Of a DNA stretch of 64,000 nucleotides, positions 7,950-16,006 are shown piece after piece. Within the stretch, counting starts at the first letter, position 1, and every line of letters starts with the position of its first letter. The notes beneath the pieces were generated by a model that was given only the letters and a program-made list of their open reading frames with translations, did not search any database and was not told the DNA's origin. The stretch spans positions 31,043 to 95,042 of the forward strand of contig NZ_LBDA02000086.1 of assembly GCF_000980885.2 (NCBI RefSeq), written 5' to 3'. The stretch comes from Streptomyces malaysiense. GTDB lineage: Bacteria; Actinomycetota; Actinomycetes; Streptomycetales; Streptomycetaceae. Position numbers and translations under genes: made by a program.

Positions 7950-8343
7950 TTTCCATCCTCCACGGGACAACCTCGCGTATGGACACCGTACGCATACCCC
8001 GATTCCCCCATCAAGAGGCGGCGCAGGAGATTTTTCTGTCCGGGGACATGGTCACCGACATTTTTCCTGTCGTAAACCGTGACGGCGCTCACTTTCGGCC
8101 GTCGCCCCGGAGACCTCGGCAGGGACGAGATCCGGCCTGTCAAGCGCGCGGGGACTCGCCCACGCGTGGGTGATGCCGCGACGGGGTAGCGGCCCGTCAC
8201 CACCCAGGACGCGCCCAGATCGTCCGCGCGCATGCGGGTTCATCCCGGGTCGGGGCCGTTAGGCTGCGACCTGCCCGCACGGACGACGGCGTCCGCCCGT
8301 CGCCGCGCGTGCCGAGCCGCCGTCGACGGAAGCGAGTCGAACC
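7950..8343. promoter_or_regulatory. Divergent intergenic region with a 30-bp-spaced direct repeat
   Basis: 394 bp between the DUF6421 operon and the divergent GDPD gene. Two near-identical copies of ATTTTTC(C)TGTC occur at 8030-8040 and 8060-8071, three helical turns apart, in an otherwise GC-rich stretch; read toward DUF6421 they are GACAG(G)AAAAAT. A GTATGCGTACGG/CATACGC partial inverted repeat lies at about 7974-7996. These probably include the DUF6421 promoter and operator. No ORF here looks real. Confidence 0.4.
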
Positions 8344-9027
8344 TTGAACTTCCTTACCATCGGTCACCGCGGGGTCATGGGCGTGGAGCCCGAGAACACC
8401 CTTCGCTCCTTCGTCGCCGCGCAACGGGCCGGCCTCGACCTGATCGAACTGGATCTGCACCTCAGCAAGGACGGCGCCCTGGTCGTCATGCACGACGCCG
8501 AGGTGGACCGCACGACCGACGGCTCCGGGCCGATCGCCGAGAAGACCCTCTCCGAGCTGCGCGCGCTGGACGCGGGGCGCGGCGAGCGGGTGCCGGTGTT
8601 CGAGGAGGTCCTGGACGCGGTGCGGACACCGCTCCAGGCCGAGATCAAGGACGTGGCGGCGGCGCGGGAGCTGGCGCGGGTGATGCTGGAGCGGGACCTG
8701 GTCGCAACGGTGGAGGTGTCCTCGTTCCACGACGAGGCGGTCGCCGAGATCGCCCGGCTGGTGCCCGGGGTGCGCACCGCGCTGATCGCCGGGCGCTACG
8801 GCCCCGAGGTGGTCGAGCGCGCGGTCGCGGTGGGCGCGCCGACCCTGTGTCTGGACATCCGCCGGATCACCCTGGAGACCGTGGAGCACGCGCGCGCGGC
8901 CGGGTTGCGGATCATCGGCTGGACGGTCAACACGCAGGAACATCTGCGGCTGGTCCGCGCGCTCGAACTCGACGGCGCCACCACGGACTTCCCGGAGATC
9001 AAGCGCACGGGACGGTTCACGGCGTAG
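8344..9027 (+). CDS. Glycerophosphodiester phosphodiesterase (GDPD) family protein
   Basis: A 227-residue GDPD-type TIM barrel. The HRG motif is in TIGHRGVMGVEPENTLRSF, followed by DLIELDLHLSKDGALVVMHD, in which the metal-binding Glu/Asp and the catalytic His of MHD are present. It ends with IIGWTVNTQEHLRLV and TDFPEI, matching the family's WTVN and TDxP blocks. The enzyme hydrolyses glycerophosphodiesters to sn-glycerol 3-phosphate and an alcohol. The start is the TTG at 8344 (MNFLTIGHRG). It has no signal peptide, so it is likely cytoplasmic. It is single and transcribed away from the DUF6421 operon. Confidence 0.92.
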   Translation: MNFLTIGHRGVMGVEPENTLRSFVAAQRAGLDLIELDLHLSKDGALVVMHDAEVDRTTDGSGPIAEKTLSELRALDAGRGERVPVFEEVLDAVRTPLQAEIKDVAAARELARVMLERDLVATVEVSSFHDEAVAEIARLVPGVRTALIAGRYGPEVVERAVAVGAPTLCLDIRRITLETVEHARAAGLRIIGWTVNTQEHLRLVRALELDGATTDFPEIKRTGRFTA

Positions 9028-9085
9028 CCGGGCGCCGCTCGGACGCGGTGTGGACCGGGCCGGTCCGCGCGGGCGCCCCGGTGGG

Positions 9086-9628
9086 TCAGCCGAGCTTCTT
9101 GACCAGCAGCTCGAACTGGAGGTCGGCGCGCTGCGGGACACCGAAGCGCTCGTCGCCGTAGGGGAACGGGGACATCCGTCCGGTACGGCGGTAGCCGCGG
9201 CGCTCGTACCAGGCGATCAGGTCCTCCCGTACGGAGATCACGGTCATGTGCATCTCGCTGACGCCCCACGCCGCACGGGAGCGCCGCTCGGCCTCGGCGA
9301 TGACGGTCTTGCCGAGGCCCTCCCCCTGGAGGGTGGGGCTGACCGCGAACATGCCGAAGTAGGCGTGGTCGCCGCGGTGTTCGAGCTGGCAGCAGGCGAC
9401 GACGCGGCCGTCGCGCTCGACGGTGAGCAGCCGGCTGTCCGCCGACTCGATCACCTCCAGGACGCCCTCGGGATCGGTGCGCTGCCCCTCCAGGATGTCC
9501 GCCTCCGTGGTCCACCCGGCCCGGCTGGCGTCACCGCGGTACGCGGACTCGATCAGCGCGACCAGCGCGTCGACGTCGGCGTCGGTGGCGTCTCGGAAGG
9601 TGAGGCCGGGGGCGGCGGCGCTGTGCAT
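9086..9628 (-). CDS. GNAT-family N-acetyltransferase
   Basis: A 180-residue GNAT protein. It opens LTFRDATDADVDALVALIESA and has the central strand GDHAYFGMFAVSPTLQGEGLG; QGEGLGKTVI is the acetyl-CoA pyrophosphate loop (Q/RxxGxG/A). The C-terminal LIAWYERRGYRRTGRM is motif B of the family. It transfers an acetyl group from acetyl-CoA to an amine that cannot be predicted. It is monocistronic, with GDPD on one side and a divergent VOC gene on the other. Confidence 0.9.
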   Translation of the reverse strand: MHSAAAPGLTFRDATDADVDALVALIESAYRGDASRAGWTTEADILEGQRTDPEGVLEVIESADSRLLTVERDGRVVACCQLEHRGDHAYFGMFAVSPTLQGEGLGKTVIAEAERRSRAAWGVSEMHMTVISVREDLIAWYERRGYRRTGRMSPFPYGDERFGVPQRADLQFELLVKKLG

Positions 9629-9700
9629 GGGGGCGGTTCTCCGATCTCGGGCGCGGCTGAGCCTGGGACGAGGGTAACTGTGCCACTAGGCTGCGTGGGC

Positions 9701-10093
9701 ATGGTGCATGTGCTCAGCAGCCGGACACTCCTGCGACCGACCGACCCCGAGCGCAGCCGCGCCTTCTACGGCGAACGGCTGGGCCTTCCCGTGTACCGCG
9801 AGTTCGGCACGGGCCCGGAACGGGGGACGGTCTACTTCCTCGGCGGCGGCTTCCTGGAGATCTCGGGACGCGCCTCGGCTCCGCCCTCGCCCGCCGTGGC
9901 GCTGTGGATGCAGGTGGAGGACGTGGCGGCGGCGTACCGGGAACTCCGGGCGAGGGACGTCGAGATCACCCGGCCGCCGGTGCGGGAGCCGTGGGGGCTG
10001 ATCGAGATGTGGCTCGCGGATCCGGACGGCACACGGATCGTCCTGGTGGAGGTGCCGGCGGACCATCCGCTGCGGCACCGGCCCGGGATCTAG
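9701..10093 (+). CDS. VOC-family (glyoxalase/bleomycin-resistance-like) protein
   Basis: A 130-residue protein with one vicinal-oxygen-chelate fold: LLRPTDPERSRAFYGERLGL (N-terminal beta-alpha), GGGFLEISGR, VALWMQVEDVAAAYRELRA, and WGLIEMWLADPDGTRIVLVE at the C terminus. The family includes glyoxalases, dioxygenases and drug-binding proteins; the Glu residues of FLEI and IVLVE fit metal or ligand positions. ATG 9701 is chosen because the longer frame upstream is antisense to the GNAT gene. No neighbour suggests a substrate. Confidence 0.85.
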   Translation: MVHVLSSRTLLRPTDPERSRAFYGERLGLPVYREFGTGPERGTVYFLGGGFLEISGRASAPPSPAVALWMQVEDVAAAYRELRARDVEITRPPVREPWGLIEMWLADPDGTRIVLVEVPADHPLRHRPGI

Positions 10094-10153
10094 CGGGGCC
10101 CGCGGGCACTTTGCGCGCGGGCACGGCGTACGGCCCGTACCCCTTGCGGCACG

Positions 10154-10174
10154 GCCGGGGGCTCAGCCCCCGGC
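10154..10174. terminator. Hairpin at the end of convergent VOC and marR genes
   Basis: GCCGGGGGC - TCA - GCCCCCGGC, perfect 9-bp arms. It spans the marR stop codon at 10163-10165 and lies 60 bp after the VOC stop. There is no T-tract, as is common in Streptomyces. It probably serves the VOC transcript. Confidence 0.5.
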
Positions 10175-10741
10175 CCGCAGCGCGCCCATGGTGCCCTCCA
10201 GTCGGCCGAGCAGCTCCGCCAGCAGACCGGCAAGGTCGGCGCGCCCGCTCGGCGCCAGGACCGAGAGGACCGCGGTCTCGTAGGCGAGTTGCTCGGGCAG
10301 GACCCCGTCGACCAGCTCGCGCCCGGCGTCGGTGAGGCGGACGTGGGCCACCCTGCGGTCCCGGGTGTCACCGCGGCGTTCGACGAGTCCCCGCCCGGTC
10401 AGCTGCTTGATCCGCTTGGTCACGGCGGCCCCGGAGGAGAACGTCTCCCGGGCCAGCTCGCCCGGCGTCAGCTCGTGCCCGGTGCGGCGCAGCGCGCCGA
10501 GCAGGTCGAACTCGGGGCGGCTGAGCCCGGCCCGGCGCAGCGGCGCGTCCTCGGCCTGCTGGAGCAGCGCCGCGCACCTGTTGATCCGCCCGATGACCTC
10601 CATCGGGCCGGTGTCCAGCCCGGGATGGACGGCCCGCCACTGCCGTACGACCGCGGCGACCGTGTCGGCCGTGGACGCCTCGTGCCGCGCTGACGTGCCG
10701 CTCGCGTCCCCGGCTGCCGGTGTGCCGTTCGTCGCCGTCAT
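10163..10741 (-). CDS. MarR-family transcriptional regulator
   Basis: A 192-residue winged-helix regulator. The core is LSRPEFDLLGALRRTGHELT (helix 2), PGELARETFSSGAAVTKRIKQL (recognition helix), then GLVERRGDTRDRRVAHVRLT, the family's wing with its conserved DxRxxxV/L. ATG 10741 overlaps the stop of the upstream FUSC gene by 4 nt (ATGA at 10738-10741), so the two are one operon. MarR proteins usually repress their own operon and release on binding an aromatic or phenolic ligand. The perfect palindrome at 12416-12441, upstream of the FUSC gene, is the likely operator. Confidence 0.92.
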   Translation of the reverse strand: MTATNGTPAAGDASGTSARHEASTADTVAAVVRQWRAVHPGLDTGPMEVIGRINRCAALLQQAEDAPLRRAGLSRPEFDLLGALRRTGHELTPGELARETFSSGAAVTKRIKQLTGRGLVERRGDTRDRRVAHVRLTDAGRELVDGVLPEQLAYETAVLSVLAPSGRADLAGLLAELLGRLEGTMGALRAGG

Positions 10742-12402
10742 GGCCGTATGTCCTCCGTCGTCGTACCCGGGTCGTGCTGACGCGGCGCGAGCCCCTGGCG
10801 TCGTACCGTCGCCGCGAGCGTACGGTGTCCGGACTGTTCGGCGAGCACGACCCGGTCCGCGGGCGAGGCGCGTTGCCACCATTCGCCGGCCGCGGCGTCG
10901 GCCGTGGCGCGCAGGTCCACCAGGGCGGTGGCGAGCCCGCGGCGGGCCCCGTCCAGGGCGCGGGGCTCCGGATGCGCCTCGGCGAGCAGCCGGGCGGCCC
11001 GCTCACGGGCGCGTTCCGCCTCGGTCAGCGCGTGCTCCAGCCGGTCGCCGGCGCGCCGGTTGGTGACGGCGACGGCCGCGACGAAGCCGATCAGTGCCCC
11101 GACGAGGGTGTCGACGACCCGGTCGGTCATCAGGTCGGTGGGGTCCTGCCGACGGGCGAACTCGGTGACGAGCAGGGCCATCGGGGTGACACAGATGCTG
11201 CCGAGCCAGTAGTTGCGGCCCATCAGCGCCTCCGCGCCGAAGTTCAGGGCGGCGCAGCACAGCACCAGGGCCACCGCGTCGACATGGGCGAGCGGGGCGA
11301 GCACGGCGAAGGCGAGGACGCCGAGGACGTTGCCGACGACGCGCTGGACGCCCCGGCGCCAGGTGAGGGTGAGGTTGGCCTGGTAGAGGGAGGCCGCGGT
11401 GACCAGGGCCCAGTAGGGGCGGCCGACGCCGAGGGCGAGGGAGGCGTACCCGGCGAGGGCACAGCCGACGGCGGTGCGGACGGCGATGGGGAGGAGCGGC
11501 GCGAGGCGGTGGCGCAGCGGGGGGCGCGGGAGGGCCGACACGGTGTCCAGGCCGAGGAGTTCGTCGGCGTCCTCGCCCGGGATGTCGAGGCTCGGGGCGC
11601 GGCGCGGGCCGCGCAGCTCACGGGCCCAGGCGCGCAGCCGCGCCGGGTCTGTGTCGGCCGGGGCGGCGAGGGCGGCCTCGGCGCGGACGAGGAGGCGTTC
11701 CAGGGCGCGCCGGGTGGTGCCGGGGCCGCCGCCGGCGGCGAGCAGCGACTGCCAGGCGGCGTGGATGGCGGCGGCACTCGCGGCGCGGGCGGAAGCGTGT
11801 CCCTCGCCGGTGCCGCGGGTGTCCGCGTAGGCGGCGGTGGCGCTCAGGGCCCCCGCGGTGGCCCGGGGCTCGGGGCCGTGCGGGCGGACCAGTCCGGGCG
11901 CCATGCCGACCAGCCAGGACCAGGCGCCGGCCGCGAGGGCGAGTCCGAGGTGGCCCGGTACCTCGCCGAGGGTCCCCGGCACGAACAGGGAGGCGGAGCT
12001 GATGAAGGTGAAGACCACATTGGCCGGCGGCCCGATCCGGGTGGCGTCGCACACGGCCTTCTGGACCGCGGCGAGCACGGCACCGACGGTCACGAGGATC
12101 ACGGCGTCGGAGGTGAGTGAGGCCGTGACCAGGGCGACCGCGAGCCCGGCGACCATGCCGAGCACCGCCCGGCCGAGGGTCCGCGCCCGCGCCGCGTAGG
12201 GCCGGTTGTGGCCGTAGAGGGCGCACAGCGAACCGGCCATCGTGTACATGGCGAGGTCGAGGCGGCCGAGCGCCAGCAGGATCAGGTTGGGCGGGGTGAC
12301 GGCGGCGACCGCGCTCAGGGCGGGCTTGAACCAGATGTCCGAGGGGCGGCCGAGGCGAAGTGTCCCGGCGAGGGGAAGTCGGTGGCGGGTCGCGCTGCTC
12401 AT
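10738..12402 (-). CDS. FUSC-family (fusaric acid resistance-like) membrane transporter
   Basis: A 554-residue integral membrane protein with two hydrophobic blocks, roughly residues 25-165 and 330-450, separated by a soluble helical domain, as in the FUSC/aromatic-acid exporter family. Block 2 includes YWALVTAASLYQANLTLTWR followed by RGVQRVVGNVLGVLAFAVLA, matching the family repeat. Such proteins are proposed to export aromatic or phenolic weak acids, often under MarR control. It is translationally coupled to the downstream marR. The start is ATG 12402 (MSSATRHRLPLAGTLRLGRP). A second FUSC gene lies at 36680-38176 and differs in sequence, so these are separate paralogues. Confidence 0.88.
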   Translation of the reverse strand: MSSATRHRLPLAGTLRLGRPSDIWFKPALSAVAAVTPPNLILLALGRLDLAMYTMAGSLCALYGHNRPYAARARTLGRAVLGMVAGLAVALVTASLTSDAVILVTVGAVLAAVQKAVCDATRIGPPANVVFTFISSASLFVPGTLGEVPGHLGLALAAGAWSWLVGMAPGLVRPHGPEPRATAGALSATAAYADTRGTGEGHASARAASAAAIHAAWQSLLAAGGGPGTTRRALERLLVRAEAALAAPADTDPARLRAWARELRGPRRAPSLDIPGEDADELLGLDTVSALPRPPLRHRLAPLLPIAVRTAVGCALAGYASLALGVGRPYWALVTAASLYQANLTLTWRRGVQRVVGNVLGVLAFAVLAPLAHVDAVALVLCCAALNFGAEALMGRNYWLGSICVTPMALLVTEFARRQDPTDLMTDRVVDTLVGALIGFVAAVAVTNRRAGDRLEHALTEAERARERAARLLAEAHPEPRALDGARRGLATALVDLRATADAAAGEWWQRASPADRVVLAEQSGHRTLAATVRRQGLAPRQHDPGTTTEDIRP

Positions 12403-12415
12403 TCATTGAATTTAG

Positions 12416-12441
12416 CATGTGTTTTATCTGTAAAACACATG
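12416..12441. promoter_or_regulatory. Likely MarR operator, perfect 11-bp inverted repeat
   Basis: CATGTGTTTTA - TCTG - TAAAACACATG. It is AT-rich in a GC-rich genome, begins 14 bp upstream of the FUSC start codon and lies on the divergent side toward the DUF5134 gene. The length, symmetry and place fit autoregulation of the FUSC-marR operon. Confidence 0.7.
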
Positions 12442-12603
12442 GTGGGCGATCGCCCCTGCCGCATCCTCGCGCCGGGTGCCCGTCCCCCGCGCCCACCGTC
12501 GTGCCCCCACTCGGCGCTCCCGTGCACCCCTCTGCGCCCGCATGCGCCCCACCCCCGCTGGGCATCGCATCCCTCGACCGACCGTCGAGCGGGGGAGGTA
12601 CCC

Positions 12604-13173
12604 GTGCACGGACCCGTGTCGGCCGCCTGGTTGCTGGTCGCGCTCTGCGCGGCGACCGGGGCCTACTGCCTGCTGCGGATGGGCAGCGCCGTCGAGGAAC
12701 AGCGCCGGTCCGCCGGCGGGGAGGCCCTGATGGGCTTCGGGATGGCCGCGATGGCGGTGCCCGCGGCGGCGTTCACCCCGCCCTGGTGGGCCTGGCCGGC
12801 GTACGCGGCCTTCTTCGGCCTCGCCGCGCTGCGCGCGCTGTGGGCCGCGCGCGGCGACCGGCACCATCTGCACCACCTGGTGGGCACGGGGGCGATGGCC
12901 TACATGGCGGCCGCGATGGCCGCGGCCCCGCCCGCCGCCCACTCCATGGAGGGCATGTCCATGGAGGGCATGCACGGCGGCACCGGGGTCCCCGCGGTGA
13001 CCGGCGTGCTGCTCCTGTACTTCACGGGCTACGTACTGCTGTCCGGCGCCCGTCTGGTCCCGGCCGTCGACGGCCCGCCGCCGCCCGCCCGCTGGGGCGA
13101 CCGCCCGGAACTGGCCCTCGCCTGCCGGCTGTCGATGGCGATCGGGATGGTCGCCATGCTCCTGACGATGTGA
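12604..13173 (+). CDS. DUF5134 membrane protein
   Basis: A 189-residue polytopic membrane protein with about six hydrophobic segments (AAWLLVALCAATGAYCLLRM at the N terminus, GMVAMLLTM at the C terminus). I recognise it as DUF5134. The loop after segment four is rich in Met and His (HSMEGMSMEGMHGG, about residue 115), the kind of sequence that binds copper in other membrane proteins; HHLHHL lies just before it. The function is unknown; a role linked to metal or copper handling is inference. GTG 12604 is well supported by GGGGGAGG 5 nt upstream. It is divergent from the FUSC-marR operon, and the shared palindrome could affect it. Confidence 0.8.
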   Translation: MHGPVSAAWLLVALCAATGAYCLLRMGSAVEEQRRSAGGEALMGFGMAAMAVPAAAFTPPWWAWPAYAAFFGLAALRALWAARGDRHHLHHLVGTGAMAYMAAAMAAAPPAAHSMEGMSMEGMHGGTGVPAVTGVLLLYFTGYVLLSGARLVPAVDGPPPPARWGDRPELALACRLSMAIGMVAMLLTM

Positions 13174-13202
13174 GTCCCGGGCGGGCCGTCCGCCCGCGTC
13201 CT

Positions 13203-13260
13203 CGGCGCCGACCCGCGCCGCGGCCGGCTCGCGGCCCGCGAGCCGGCGAACGCGGCGCCG
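13203..13260. terminator. Strong bidirectional terminator hairpin
   Basis: The inner stem GCCGGCTCGCGG / CCGCGAGCCGGC (13223-13247) has perfect 12-bp arms around one base. An outer CGGCGCCG pair (13203-13210 and 13253-13260) extends it. It lies between the convergent DUF5134 gene and FAD monooxygenase gene. Confidence 0.7.
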
Positions 13261-13381
13261 AAGGCCGTGCGGAGCGTCGTCGGGACGGGCCTCCGGTCCG
13301 CGCGGACCGGCGCCGTCCCGCCGCCCGCACCGGCGTGGCGTCAGGGCGCCGCCCCGGCGCTGCCCGGGGCGGCCGTCCCGC

Positions 13382-14818
13382 TCAGCGGGGCTCGCCGAAC
13401 CAGTGCCGGAGCGCCGGCTCCGGATCGCCCTCGCCCGCCCAGCAGACGTAGCCGTCCGGCCGGACGAGGACCGGCTCGGTGCCGGCGCCCTTGCCCGCCC
13501 GGTCCACCCGGTCCGACCAGGGACCGGCGGCCTCGGCGAACCTGTCGGCCGGGTCCAGCAGGACGCCGCGCCCGGATCGCAGCAGTTCGTGCACCCGGGC
13601 CGGGCCGAGGTCCAGGTCCGGTGCGGGCAGGCCGACGAGCGGATGGGATCCGGAACCCGGCATCGGATACCGGACGGCCGTCCCGGACATCAGATCGCCG
13701 AGCTGGTGCTGCACGTCGGGGAGCCGGGCCAGGGCCGTGAAGATCTCCCGGGCGGCCAGCACCTCCGGATCGCGGGTGCCGGCCCAGTCCATCAGCAGGC
13801 TCTGCGCCCGGACGTTGCGCAGTACGGCGGCCCCGGCCGGATGCCGTTCCGCGTGGTACGTGTCGAGCAGACCCTCGGGCGCCCAGCCGCGCACCGCGGC
13901 GCCGAGCTTCCAGCCGAGGTTGAACGCGTCCTGCATCCCGGTGTTCATCCCCTGCGCGCCGAGCGGGAGATGGACGTGGGCGGCGTCGCCCGCCAGGAAC
14001 ACCCGCCCGTGCCGGTACCGCTCGACCTGCCGCGAGGCGTTGGTGACCCGGCGGGCGTAGCGCAGTTCGAGCAGGTGCACCCGCGTTCCGAACACGGCGC
14101 TCAGGCCCTCGCGGATCTCGTCCTCGGTGACCGGGACCTCCCTCGGCAGCGACCGGTCCGGCCCGCCGAGGACCAGCCGGCGCAGCTGCCTGCCCTGCGG
14201 ATCGGTGCCGAGCGGGAACAGCGCGGCCCAGTGCCCGTCCTCGCTCCAGGTGTGCGAGGTGGACGGATCGGCACCGCCGAGCCGCACGTCGGCGGCGATG
14301 ATCGTCAGCGTACCGGGCTCGCCGGGGAAACCGGCCCGCAGCAGCGACCGTACGGTGCTGTGGGCTCCGTCAGCCGCGACGAGGTAGCGGGAGCGCAGGG
14401 CGGCGCCGTCGGCGAAGGCCGCGGTGACCCCGTCGTCGTCCTGGGCGAGGCCGACCAGTTCACGGCCCCTGCGGGCGTGCAGACCGCGGGCGGCGAGCTG
14501 CCGCTCGAAGAAACCCTCGATCACCACCTGCGGCACGGAACGCCAGGGCAGACAGTGCCGTTCGGACTGGAGCGGCAGCGGGATTCCGGCGAAGTGGCCG
14601 GTGGTGACGGGGTGTTCCCCGGTGGCCAGCAGCGGCTCCAGCAGCCCTCGCTGGTCGAGCACCTCCAGTGTGCGGGACTGCACGCCGCCCGCCTTGGACA
14701 GGTCGCTGCGCCGCGCGAGCTTGTCGACCAGCACGGTCGAAACCCCCGCCAGCAGCAGTTCGTTGGCCAGCGTCATGCCGGTCGGACCGGCGCCGACGAC
14801 GATCACATCGGTGTCCAC
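13382..14818 (-). CDS. FAD-dependent aromatic monooxygenase (PHBH-type)
   Basis: A 478-residue class A flavoprotein monooxygenase. It has the FAD motif VIVVGAGPTGMTLANEL at the N terminus, the middle DG motif LVAADGAHSTVRSLL, and GDAAHVHLPLGAQGMNTG for the ribityl chain. The C-terminal ~120 residues (ARVHELLRSGRGVLLD...) resemble the thioredoxin-like tail of polyketide and phenol hydroxylases such as the RdmE/PgaE group. It hydroxylates an aromatic substrate using NAD(P)H and O2. It is divergent from an Lrp-type regulator, its probable controller. No polyketide synthase is nearby, so detoxification or catabolism is as likely as biosynthesis. Confidence 0.9.
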   Translation of the reverse strand: MDTDVIVVGAGPTGMTLANELLLAGVSTVLVDKLARRSDLSKAGGVQSRTLEVLDQRGLLEPLLATGEHPVTTGHFAGIPLPLQSERHCLPWRSVPQVVIEGFFERQLAARGLHARRGRELVGLAQDDDGVTAAFADGAALRSRYLVAADGAHSTVRSLLRAGFPGEPGTLTIIAADVRLGGADPSTSHTWSEDGHWAALFPLGTDPQGRQLRRLVLGGPDRSLPREVPVTEDEIREGLSAVFGTRVHLLELRYARRVTNASRQVERYRHGRVFLAGDAAHVHLPLGAQGMNTGMQDAFNLGWKLGAAVRGWAPEGLLDTYHAERHPAGAAVLRNVRAQSLLMDWAGTRDPEVLAAREIFTALARLPDVQHQLGDLMSGTAVRYPMPGSGSHPLVGLPAPDLDLGPARVHELLRSGRGVLLDPADRFAEAAGPWSDRVDRAGKGAGTEPVLVRPDGYVCWAGEGDPEPALRHWFGEPR

Positions 14819-14933
14819 GGACTCTCCTTCGTCTGTGTCGATCGGGACAGGGGCAACGCTCCGCCCGCCGGGCCACCGGGACCAGGAACCGGCCCGATCG
14901 CGCCGGTATCCGACAAGGTCTAACCTCGACTCG

Positions 14934-15899
14934 GTGGAATCCGACTACGACGAGCTGGACCGTCGGCTCGTACACGCCCTGCAGATCGACGGCCGCGCCC
15001 CGTTCAGCACCATCGCCGAGGCTCTCGGCGTCTCGGACCGCACCGTCGCCCGCCGCTACGCCCGGTTGCGGTCGGCCGGGGTGGTACGGGTGCTCGGTGG
15101 CGTCGATCCCATCGCGCTGGGCGCCGTCCTCTGGTTCCTGCGGGTGCGCTGCGCGCCCGCCGCGTCCCTCCCGGTCGCCGAGGCGCTGGCCGGGCGCCCC
15201 GACACGTCCTGGGTGAGCCTCAACTCCGGTGGCACCGAGATCACTTGCGTGGTCCGGACCGAGAGCGAGACGGACAGCGAGGCGCTGCTGCTCGCCAAAC
15301 TCCCCCGCACCCCGCGCGTGGAGGGCGTGACCGCGCACTGCGTGCTGCACGCCTTCTACGGCGGCCCGGACAACCTGGTCGGAAAGCTCGGGTGGCTGGA
15401 CGCGGAGGCGGTCGAGCGACTGCGTCCGCCGACGGTGCCGCACCGGCCAGGACCGGTACGGCTCGACAGCGGTGACCGCAGGCTCCTCGCCCTGCTCGCC
15501 ACCGACGGCCGGACCGGGTTCGAGCAGCTGGCCGCGGCGACCGGCTGGTCGCCGACGACGGTGCGGCGCCGGATGACGGAACTGCGCGAACACGGCGTGC
15601 TCTATCTGGACCTCGACGTCGACTGGCGCCTGTTCGGCGGGAACATCCGCACCCTGCTCTGGCTCTCGGTCGCCCCCGCACACCTGGAGGAGGCCGGTCT
15701 GTCGCTGGCCGGACACCCGGAGGTCGCGTTCGCCGCGGCCACGACCGGCCCGACCAATCTGTACGCGAGCGTGGTGTGCGCGAACCAGCGGGAGCTGTAC
15801 CGGTACCTGACCACCCGGGTCGCCGCGCTCCCGGCCGTCGCCCACCTGGAGACGGCGCCGGCGATCAGGACCGTCAAGCAGGCGGCGAACCGGGCGTAG
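14934..15899 (+). CDS. Lrp/AsnC-family regulator with two HTH domains
   Basis: A 321-residue, double-length Lrp/AsnC protein. A first HTH (LDRRLVHALQIDGRAPFSTI then AEALGVSDRTVARRYARLR, residues about 6-45) and a first effector region are followed by a second HTH (LLALLATDGRTGFEQLAAAT then GWSPTTVRRRMTEL, about 183-220) and a second effector region. Typical Lrp proteins are about 150 aa with one HTH. The start is GTG 14934 (MESDYDELDRR). It is divergent from the FAD monooxygenase, with 115 bp between their starts, so it is the likely regulator of that gene. The ligand is probably an amino acid or aromatic compound; this is not shown by the sequence. Confidence 0.88.
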   Translation: MESDYDELDRRLVHALQIDGRAPFSTIAEALGVSDRTVARRYARLRSAGVVRVLGGVDPIALGAVLWFLRVRCAPAASLPVAEALAGRPDTSWVSLNSGGTEITCVVRTESETDSEALLLAKLPRTPRVEGVTAHCVLHAFYGGPDNLVGKLGWLDAEAVERLRPPTVPHRPGPVRLDSGDRRLLALLATDGRTGFEQLAAATGWSPTTVRRRMTELREHGVLYLDLDVDWRLFGGNIRTLLWLSVAPAHLEEAGLSLAGHPEVAFAAATTGPTNLYASVVCANQRELYRYLTTRVAALPAVAHLETAPAIRTVKQAANRA

Positions 15900-16006
15900 C
15901 GCCGGCGCCGCGGTACGACCGTACGGGCGTCCGGGCGCGTTGCCTGCGTCACTTCGGGGTGACGGACCGTACCGCCGGGCGGCCCGGCGCTCATAGGGTG
16001 CTGCCC

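Noticed and set aside
14843..14856. TGTC-N6-GACA between the FAD monooxygenase and Lrp genes as an operator
   Set aside because: Arms of only 4 bp are expected by chance in a 115-bp gap; no second copy.
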